DNA from: Actinomycetales bacterium
GTDB taxonomy: Bacteria > Actinomycetota > Actinomycetes > Actinomycetales > Beutenbergiaceae
Reading direction: 5' to 3'
NCBI GenBank assembly: GCA_016649925.1
Contig: JAENWO010000037.1
Location: forward strand, 1 to 12,009
DNA: 12,009 nucleotides
Both the position numbers and the translations under genes were made by a program. The notes beneath the pieces are model-generated. The model was not told the DNA's origin. It did not search any database and was given only the letters and a program-made list of their open reading frames with translations. The stretch's first letter is position 1. The number at the start of each line of letters is the position of its first letter. Positions 7,578-12,009 of the stretch are shown here, piece after piece.

Positions 7578-8606
7578 CTAGGCGTGGACCGGTCGGCGCA
7601 CGGTGGTGGTCCCTCGGACGAGCAGGCGGGGAGGGAGCAGGAGGTGGATCGGTTCGATGTCCTCACCCTCGGCGCGGGCGACGAGACGCTCGGCGGCCCG
7701 CCGACCCATCTCGTCCACGGGCTGTGCGACGAGGGTGAGTGCCGGGGTCACCATGCGCGTCCACCGGTCGTCGTCGACGCCCACGAGGGAGATCTCGTCC
7801 GGCATGCGCAGGCCGCTGGCCTGCACTCCGCGGTAGGCGCCGGCGCTCAGCGGACCGTTCATCGCGAAGATCGCATCCGGGTGGTTCGCCTCGGCGAGGA
7901 TCGCGCGGACCGCGGCCTCGGCGTCGTCCGCCTTGAGGTCGGTACGCACCATCCGGTCCGGGTCGATCGCCAGGCCCGCCGCGGCGAGCGCCTCGCGCAC
8001 CCCGCGCACCCGGTCCTCGGTCGTGCTGACCCCGGACGGCCCGGCGAGGCACATGATGTCGCGGTGGCCGAGCGAGAGGAGGTGCTCGGTGGCGAGTCGG
8101 CCGGCCTCGACGTTGTCCAGCAGGATCGTGTCGCCGGAGAAGTCGTGGACGCGGCGGTCGACGACCACGGTCGGGATGTGCGCGTAGATCAGCGGGGTGA
8201 GGTCGGAGGCCTCCTCGGAGGTGACCGAGACGACGACTCCGGCCATCCGCTGCGCGACCGCCGTGTCGAGATAGGCCCGTTCACGGTCGAGCTGCTCGTC
8301 CGTGTTGCACAGCATCACCGAGTAGCCGGAGCGCACAGCCACGTGCTCGACGGCGGTGACCAGCGACGTGAAGAACGGGTTCTGCACGTCGGAGACGATC
8401 GCGGCCCACACGTCCGAGCGCTGGCGTCGCAGCGCCCGACCGTTCGAGTTCGCGACGTAGCGAGAGGCCCGGGCGGCGATGCGGACGCGCTCGGCGAGCG
8501 CCGGATCGACGGTGCTGGAGCCGTTCAGGACACGCGAGACGGTGGCCGTGGAGACACCCGCCTCACGGGCGACGTCGGTGATGCGGACAGCGCGCGGCTT
8601 GGTCAC
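7578..8606 (-). CDS. LacI family transcriptional regulator
   Basis: A 342-residue repressor-type regulator. The N-terminal helix-turn-helix is plain at about 8-27 (RITDVAREAGVSTATVSRVL), followed by the hinge region (SRYVANSNGRALRR, 48-61). The periplasmic-binding-protein-like effector domain runs from about 65, with DVQNPFF (73-79), VVVDRRV, DNVEAGRLATEHLLSLGHRD (about 164-183), VGVDDDRW, and a C-terminus ending in RLLVRGTT plus a short tail. The start is GTG 8606: no upstream in-frame ATG or GTG exists and the HTH begins 8 residues in. Its start overlaps the stop of a possible leader ORF as GTGA. GH172 lies directly downstream in the same transcription unit, so its inducer is probably the sugar produced or imported here. 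It likely binds the sites at 6403-6416 and 8716-8729. Confidence 0.95.
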   Translation of the reverse strand: MTKPRAVRITDVAREAGVSTATVSRVLNGSSTVDPALAERVRIAARASRYVANSNGRALRRQRSDVWAAIVSDVQNPFFTSLVTAVEHVAVRSGYSVMLCNTDEQLDRERAYLDTAVAQRMAGVVVSVTSEEASDLTPLIYAHIPTVVVDRRVHDFSGDTILLDNVEAGRLATEHLLSLGHRDIMCLAGPSGVSTTEDRVRGVREALAAAGLAIDPDRMVRTDLKADDAEAAVRAILAEANHPDAIFAMNGPLSAGAYRGVQASGLRMPDEISLVGVDDDRWTRMVTPALTLVAQPVDEMGRRAAERLVARAEGEDIEPIHLLLPPRLLVRGTTTVRRPVHA

Positions 8607-8695
8607 GGGTCGATCGTTCCACAGCAGCCACGGCGTCGCGGCGCCGGCGCGGGCGCGGGTTGGATGCCCTCGAACTCGTGCTGGTCCTGCGCCAT
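8603..8695 (-). CDS. Possible 30-codon leader ORF overlapping the lacI start
   Basis: A small ORF begins MAQDQHEFEGIQ, continues with an alternating Pro/Ala run and three arginines, and ends GCCGTIDP. It starts at ATG 8695, with GGTGG 5 nt upstream, inside the short transcript leader downstream of the probable lacI promoter. Its TGA overlaps the lacI GTG as GTGA, which would allow coupled translation of lacI, whose own ribosome binding site is weak. I know no family for it. It could be chance, since open frames are common in GC-rich DNA. Confidence 0.35.
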   Translation of the reverse strand: MAQDQHEFEGIQPAPAPAPRRRGCCGTIDP

Positions 8696-8715
8696 CGCTT
8701 CCACCGCACCTTTCG

Positions 8716-8729
8716 AGTAATCGATTTCC
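8716..8729 (-). promoter_or_regulatory. LacI-family operator in front of lacI (autoregulation)
   Basis: Minus strand GGAAATCGATTACT matches the operon operator at 11 of 14 positions and contains the perfect palindrome AATCGATT. It begins exactly 3 nt after the lacI -10 element, the same geometry as in front of the catabolic operon. The shared core on the minus strand is AATCG(T/A)TTACTC. Confidence 0.65.
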
Positions 8730-8732
8730 ACG

Positions 8733-8761
8733 ATTCTAGGAGAGGGTCCGTCCCCGCGCAA
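8733..8761 (-). promoter_or_regulatory. Promoter of the lacI-GH172 unit
   Basis: Minus strand TAGAAT (8738-8733) is a good -10. TTGCGC (8761-8756) at 17-nt spacing is a partial -35 with the first three bases conserved. The implied start point falls in the operator at 8716-8729, about 30 bases before the possible leader ORF. Confidence 0.6.
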
Positions 8762-8789
8762 GCACCGCGCCTGAGGTGTCCCGTCCGGG

Positions 8790-8825
8790 CCGCGCACCCG
8801 CCGACGGCCGCGCACCCGCCGACGG
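8790..8825. repeat. Two perfect tandem copies of an 18-bp unit
   Basis: CCGCGCACCCGCCGACGG occurs at 8790-8807 and again directly at 8808-8825, between the membrane-protein gene and the lacI promoter. It is probably a simple tandem duplication in noncoding DNA. Confidence 0.8.
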
Positions 8826-8829
8826 CGGG
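8815..8829 (-). terminator. GC-rich hairpin downstream of the membrane-protein gene
   Basis: CCCGCCG and CGGCGGG are perfect inverse complements about a single A, about 90 bases past the membrane-protein stop on the minus strand. It could separate that gene from the lacI promoter. There is no T-tract, so the terminator call is weak. Confidence 0.3.
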
Positions 8830-8921
8830 CCCGGTCAGCTAGGGTCGTGGCCGGACGCTGCCGCACCCCTGGAGCGCCGGCCCTCGGCCGGGCTGTCGCA
8901 CTGGGGCCGACGTGCCCTCGT

Positions 8922-9737
8922 TCAGCGCGGCAGCTGGGGATCGGCGGGACCCTGCGCCTCGGGGGTGGGCGGCGCCGGCGCCGTCGGGCCGCCGGGCGTC
9001 CCGCTGATCGGCGGCTGAGGGTCAGGCCAGACGGCGGTCGTGCCGGCGGGGTCGGGAACTGTCGGCGATCCCACGGCAGGCCTTGCGGCCGTCGGCGACC
9101 CCACCGCCGGGGCTGCCTCACGCGCGGCGGCCGCGGATTCGCGGGCAGCCCTGGTCTTCGCCTCCTCGGCGGCATCGTCGCGCTCGGCCCGGGCCCGCCT
9201 GTCGACGGCGTTCCCGGCAACCTTGCCGCGCAGCCGCCGCAGCTCACGGCGCGAGGTCACCAGGCGCCACGCCACCATGCCAATGACGAGCGCCATGGCG
9301 ATGGCGATCCCCACCCCAACCGCCGTTGCGCCACGAAAGGAGGGAGCCTCGACGGCGATCTCGGCACGCCCGATCCGGGCAGCCTCCGAGGTACCGAGGG
9401 CGACAGCGAGGGTGAGCAGGTTCGGCATCGTCAGCAGGAGCGCCGCGACCCCGATCCCGATCCGGACTTTCCAGTGCAGCCCGGGCTTCGCCGCCAGCGC
9501 GCCGACACCGATCGGGATGAAGGTGAACAGGAATCCGTAGAACAGGCCGACCAGCACCCCGGAGCTCGGCACGCCGTTGACCTGGCCACCGATAGTACGC
9601 GCCCACCACCGCGGGAGCACGGCGCTCCCGACGAGGTAGAGGACGACGACGAGCAGGATCGCTCCGACGATCAGGGCCGACTTCCGCAGCCACGGCGGGG
9701 GCGCGTCCTTGGTGACCTTCTGCTGTGCTTCGCTCAT
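8922..9737 (-). CDS. Membrane protein with four helices and a Pro/Ala-rich cytoplasmic tail, function unknown
   Basis: A 271-residue protein I do not recognise. Four hydrophobic segments are visible at about 20-41, 57-82, 92-114 and 136-160. A highly charged stretch of likely coiled coil follows (162-206, rich in Arg, Glu and Ala), then a Pro/Ala/Gly tail to the end that includes a repeated PAVGSPT (210-216 and 220-226). Position and tail suggest an actinobacterial-type envelope protein with the tail in the cytoplasm. Its ATG overlaps the stop of the dehydrogenase gene as ATGA, so the two are made together. The repetitive tail is probably disordered. No enzyme or transport motif is evident. 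Confidence 0.8.
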   Translation of the reverse strand: MSEAQQKVTKDAPPPWLRKSALIVGAILLVVVLYLVGSAVLPRWWARTIGGQVNGVPSSGVLVGLFYGFLFTFIPIGVGALAAKPGLHWKVRIGIGVAALLLTMPNLLTLAVALGTSEAARIGRAEIAVEAPSFRGATAVGVGIAIAMALVIGMVAWRLVTSRRELRRLRGKVAGNAVDRRARAERDDAAEEAKTRAARESAAAAREAAPAVGSPTAARPAVGSPTVPDPAGTTAVWPDPQPPISGTPGGPTAPAPPTPEAQGPADPQLPR

Positions 9738-10588
9738 CTGCTCATCCCGTCAGTGCGTCCGGTGAACGTGTCCATCGTGGAGTACACCCCGAAGGCGCCG
9801 CCCGCCAGCGCGTCGAACGCCCGCGGTCCGAGCAGCCCCCGCAGCACCGTGCTCATGCGGACCGTCCAGGGAGTCATCACGACGGGCTCCCCGCTGAGCA
9901 TGCCGCGCCAAGCGCGCTCGGTCGCGAACTCCGGCGTGAGGATCGGAGTGAGGCGGGCGCCCCGCGCACCGGCGAACATGCCGGTGCTGATGTAGGCGGG
10001 GCAGAACGTGGTCACTGCGATGTGGTCGGCACCCACGTGCGCGAGCTCGACGCGCAGGGACTCGCTCCAGCCGAGCAGCGCCCATTTCGATCCGGCGTAG
10101 ACGCTCATCCGCGGGTTCGGAAGGGTCGCCGCCGCGGATGCGACGTTCAGGATGCGCTTTCCACGCCCGACGTCGTCCCTCATCGCGGGCAGGAACGCGG
10201 CGGTCACGAGCATGGGGGCGACGGCGTTGATTGCCATCGTGCTCACGATGTCGGACTCGCTGTGCTCCCAGAACAACGCTCCGCGCACGATGCCCGCGTT
10301 GTTGACGAGGGCATCGAGGGCCCGACCGTCGAGCGCCTTCCGGGTCTCCTCCGCAGCGGCTCTGATACCGCCGGCGTCGGCCAGGTCGACGAGCGCGGTA
10401 TGGACCCTCGTCTGGGGCCACTGCCGCCGCAGCTCGTCTGCTGTCACCTCAAGACCCTCGGCGTCGCGGTCCCAGAGGACGATGTCGCTAGCACCGTCAC
10501 GCGCCGCCCGCGCTGCGTAGAGGCGCCCCATGCCCATGGCTCCGCCGGTGATGAGGATCGCGCTGTGGACGCACTCGAATGGCTTCAC
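9734..10588 (-). CDS. Short-chain dehydrogenase/reductase (SDR) family oxidoreductase
   Basis: A 284-residue NAD(P)-dependent oxidoreductase. The Rossmann glycine motif is TGGAMGMG (14-21), D40 follows beta-strand 2, and NNAG is at 96-99. The catalytic set is S151, Y164 and K168, with the correct 13-residue Ser-Tyr spacing and YxxxK. The C-terminal extension (about 240-284, with RGLLGPRAFDALAGG) resembles SDRs acting on lipid-like or hydrophobic alcohols, but the substrate is unknown. The start is chosen as GTG 10588, since homologues start just before the first beta-strand (HSAILITGG). The frame is open up to 10873, but that part is low-complexity and spans the intergenic repeats. The ribosome binding site is weak. 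It is followed by, and overlaps, the membrane-protein gene. Confidence 0.88.
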   Translation of the reverse strand: MKPFECVHSAILITGGAMGMGRLYAARAARDGASDIVLWDRDAEGLEVTADELRRQWPQTRVHTALVDLADAGGIRAAAEETRKALDGRALDALVNNAGIVRGALFWEHSESDIVSTMAINAVAPMLVTAAFLPAMRDDVGRGKRILNVASAAATLPNPRMSVYAGSKWALLGWSESLRVELAHVGADHIAVTTFCPAYISTGMFAGARGARLTPILTPEFATERAWRGMLSGEPVVMTPWTVRMSTVLRGLLGPRAFDALAGGAFGVYSTMDTFTGRTDGMSR

Positions 10589-10642
10589 GGCTTCATTCTC
10601 GCCGTGACGTGCGGGTGGTGCGAGACGACGCGCGAACCAGCC

Positions 10643-10703
10643 GCGGTGCAGTCCCGCACAGAACGCGGTGCGGTCGCGCACAGAACGCGGTGCAGTCCCG
10701 CAC
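10643..10703. repeat. Three near-identical 22-bp direct repeats, each with an inverted GTGC-N6-GCAC
   Basis: Units at 10643-10664, 10665-10686 and 10687-10703 (last one partial, 17 bp). The core GCGGTGCAGTCCCGCAC appears in units 1 and 3; unit 2 differs at two positions (GCGGTGCGGTCGCGCAC). Full units are joined by AGAAC. Each has GTGC and GCAC arms, so each is a potential small hairpin or protein site, repeated every two DNA helical turns. They lie upstream of the SDR gene. Confidence 0.8.
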
Positions 10704-10774
10704 GCACCGGCCTTTGCTCGGGTCGCAGATCCCTCCACGGGCGTCCCATGAGATGTGTCCAAGGAGGCCTGTGC

Positions 10775-10794
10775 ACATCCGTTCGAACGAATGT
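10775..10794. promoter_or_regulatory. 20-bp near-perfect palindrome upstream of the DUF222 gene
   Basis: ACATCCGTTCGAACGAATGT matches its own reverse complement except at one symmetric pair of positions (9 of 10 arm bases). The core CGTTCGAACG is a perfect palindrome. It ends 26 bases before the DUF222 start codon, overlapping the expected -35 region. It is a likely operator or dimer-binding site of unknown protein. Confidence 0.5.
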
Positions 10795-10807
10795 CAGTGG
10801 TCGGATC

Positions 10808-10813
10808 TAGCGT
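10808..10813 (+). promoter_or_regulatory. Possible -10 element for a leaderless DUF222 transcript
   Basis: TAGCGT fits TANNNT and ends 6 nt before the A of the ATG at 10820, the spacing expected when transcription begins at the start codon. There is no ribosome binding site next to that ATG, which also favours leaderless initiation. Confidence 0.35.
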
Positions 10814-10819
10814 GGTCAC

Positions 10820-12009
10820 ATGAAGAACTTCCCACCTGATGGCACCCCCGGTCCGGGGTCGGGGTTGCCCCACGAGAAGCCCCCGGGAGACTCCGCACCC
10901 GACCCCGACCCCGACCCCGACCTCGACGTCGACCTCGAACCGGACCTCGACCTCGACGTCGACCTCGAACCGGACCTCGACCTCGACTCGTTCCTCGAGA
11001 CCTACCTCCGCGGCATCATCGAGGCCTCTCAGCCTCTCTCGCTCCCGGACCAGCTGGCCGATCTCGCACCCTCCGCGATGCTGCTGGCCCGCCTGGAGGA
11101 CACCGACCTGGACGCGCTGGACGATGCCTCACTGGTCGAGGTTGCCGCCGCCGCGCAGAGACTCGCGTCGGCGGCTCACGCCCTCACCGTCCGGGCCGCG
11201 AGCAAGCTCTCCGCGAGCGCGAGCATGAACCCACCCGTGCTAGCCGCGAAGCGCAAGGGCATCACACACGTCGCGGGCGAGGAGCTGGCGATGAGGCTGA
11301 CCCTCTCCCGACAGGAGGCGCTGAGCCTGATCCGCCAGGGTGCGGCCCTGACCGGTCACCTGGTCGCGACCGGTGAGGCCCTCGCCGCGGGCCTGATCGA
11401 CGCCGCGAAGGCGAAGCTCATCGTCGAGACGCTCGCGGACCAGCCGCTGCAGGTCGCGCTCGAGGTCGAGACCGAGGTACTGCCCCGCGCCCCGATGCGC
11501 ACGAAGCGCCAGCTCAGCAACGACCTGGCGAAGGCGCTCATCAGCGTGGACCCCGACGAGGCCGAGCGGCGCCGCAAACTCGCCGCGACGAAGCGGCGGG
11601 TCTGCCACGCCCGCCCGCTGCCCGACGGCGCGGCGAGCATGTACCTGGTCGGGCCCGCTCCGGAGGTGATCGCCCTGGACCTTGCGCTCGAGGCCACGGC
11701 CCGCTCGGCGAAGGCGACAGGTGACGCAAGGACCATGGACCAGCTGCGGTTCGACGCCCTCGCGCTCGTCGGTAACAACGCCCTCGCCACCGGCCATCTC
11801 GGCGACCCCGAGCTCGGCCTCCCCCTCGGGTTGCTCGGCGGGAGACGACCGGAGATCCAGATCACCGTCAGCCTCGAACACCTGCTCCCCACGAACGGCT
11901 TCCCTGAACAGGTGAACGGCTTGGAGCCGGACCACCCGAACCCCGGGAACCCACCACCGAACGGGACGTCGTCGGCGTTCTGCGCGGAACACCTCGCTGA
12001 GGGCGAGCC
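10820..12009 (+). CDS. DUF222 (13E12-type) protein, N-terminal part, truncated by window edge
   Basis: The first 396 codons of a protein that continues past the window. An in-frame TAG at 10808 and the absence of GTG/ATG in between fix the start at ATG 10820. Residues 28-57 are a strongly acidic Asp/Leu/Pro tract made of an exact 10-residue repeat (LDVDLEPDLD at 35-44 and 45-54). The DUF222 domain follows, with helices such as SLVEVAAAAQRLASAAHAL, LTLSRQEALSLI (160-171), GLIDAAKAKLIVETL (191-205), and the family segment RTMDQLRFDAL (304-314). Proteins of this family normally end in an HNH nuclease domain, which would lie outside the window. They are multi-copy in many actinobacteria; their role is not settled. 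Confidence 0.85.
   Translation, partial: MKNFPPDGTPGPGSGLPHEKPPGDSAPDPDPDPDLDVDLEPDLDLDVDLEPDLDLDSFLETYLRGIIEASQPLSLPDQLADLAPSAMLLARLEDTDLDALDDASLVEVAAAAQRLASAAHALTVRAASKLSASASMNPPVLAAKRKGITHVAGEELAMRLTLSRQEALSLIRQGAALTGHLVATGEALAAGLIDAAKAKLIVETLADQPLQVALEVETEVLPRAPMRTKRQLSNDLAKALISVDPDEAERRRKLAATKRRVCHARPLPDGAASMYLVGPAPEVIALDLALEATARSAKATGDARTMDQLRFDALALVGNNALATGHLGDPELGLPLGLLGGRRPEIQITVSLEHLLPTNGFPEQVNGLEPDHPNPGNPPPNGTSSAFCAEHLAEGE
10921..10980 (+). repeat. Two exact copies of a 30-bp in-frame repeat
   Basis: Bases 10921-10950 and 10951-10980 are identical (each starts CCTCGACGTCGACCTCGAAC), and a third copy begins at 10981 for 7 bases. The period is a multiple of three, so copy-number change would lengthen or shorten the acidic N-terminus of the DUF222 protein without frameshift. 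Confidence 0.9.

Noticed and set aside
7554..8720. Long plus-strand open frame (388 codons) opposite lacI
   Set aside because: Antisense shadow in GC-rich DNA; the minus-strand product has an unambiguous LacI helix-turn-helix and effector domain.
8696..9247. Extension of the leader ORF upstream to 9247
   Set aside because: The added part is Arg/Pro-rich, crosses the lacI promoter and the membrane-protein gene out of frame, and shows no domain.
10643..10703. CRISPR array
   Set aside because: The repeats abut with 5-nt identical linkers, there are no distinct spacers and no cas genes nearby.
10785..10798. LexA/SOS box upstream of DUF222
   Set aside because: The left half TCGAAC fits but the right half matches the TCGAAC-N4-GTTCGA consensus at only about half its positions; the overlapping 20-bp palindrome is a better explanation.
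10771..10839. Short plus-strand ORF from GTG 10771 after a strong AAGGAGG
   Set aside because: The spacing to the start is only 3 nt, it overlaps the palindrome and the DUF222 start, and the 22-residue product has no recognisable feature. The purine run may be chance.
10589..10873. N-terminal extension of the SDR to 379 residues
   Set aside because: It would cross the 22-bp repeats and the palindrome and precede the first Rossmann strand by about 100 residues of low complexity.

Overview
The window is high-GC, gene-dense DNA typical of an actinobacterium. Overlapping ATGA/GTGA gene junctions, a CUT1-type sugar importer with no ATPase of its own, and a DUF222 (13E12-type) gene all fit Actinomycetota, probably Micrococcales or a relative. 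That placement is inference from style; no RNA or marker gene is present.

Layout from left to right. (1) 1-656: the end of an ISKra4-type insertion sequence on the minus strand, with a DUF6788 accessory ORF and the truncated 5' part of the transposase. (2) 657-996: no recognisable gene. (3) 997-6449: a minus-strand operon read from a strong promoter at 6420-6449. Its order is RbsD/FucU mutarotase, KpsF/GutQ-like SIS isomerase without CBS domains, PfkB sugar kinase, Tat-type lipoprotein sugar-binding protein, and two CUT1 permeases. (4) 6469-8738: a second minus-strand unit, also read toward the operon, with a LacI-family regulator (preceded by a possible 30-codon leader ORF) and a GH172 (formerly DUF2961) glycoside hydrolase. 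(5) 8922-10588: a minus-strand pair, a short-chain dehydrogenase followed by a four-helix membrane protein with a coiled, Pro/Ala-rich tail. (6) 10589-10819: an intergenic region with three 22-bp near-palindromic repeats and a 20-bp palindrome. (7) 10820-12009: the 5' part of a plus-strand DUF222 gene whose C-terminus lies outside the window.

The central system reads as one catabolic pathway. The binding protein and permeases would import an oligosaccharide, borrowing a shared MsiK-type ATPase. The cytoplasmic GH172 enzyme would release a furanose sugar, the mutarotase would equilibrate its forms, the kinase would phosphorylate it, and the isomerase would pass it to central metabolism. Known GH172 activities are on alpha-D-arabinofuranosides and alpha-D-fructofuranosides, and KpsF/GutQ enzymes interconvert D-arabinose 5-phosphate and D-ribulose 5-phosphate. 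The best single reading is therefore import and breakdown of D-arabinofuranose-containing oligosaccharides (such as fragments of mycobacterial or corynebacterial arabinan) through D-arabinose 5-phosphate to D-ribulose 5-phosphate. This is inferred, not proven.

Regulation is unusually readable. The promoters of lacI and of the catabolic operon each carry a similar operator starting exactly 3 nt after the -10 element, sharing AATCG(T/A)TTACTC. LacI probably controls itself together with GH172, and the transport and metabolism operon as well.
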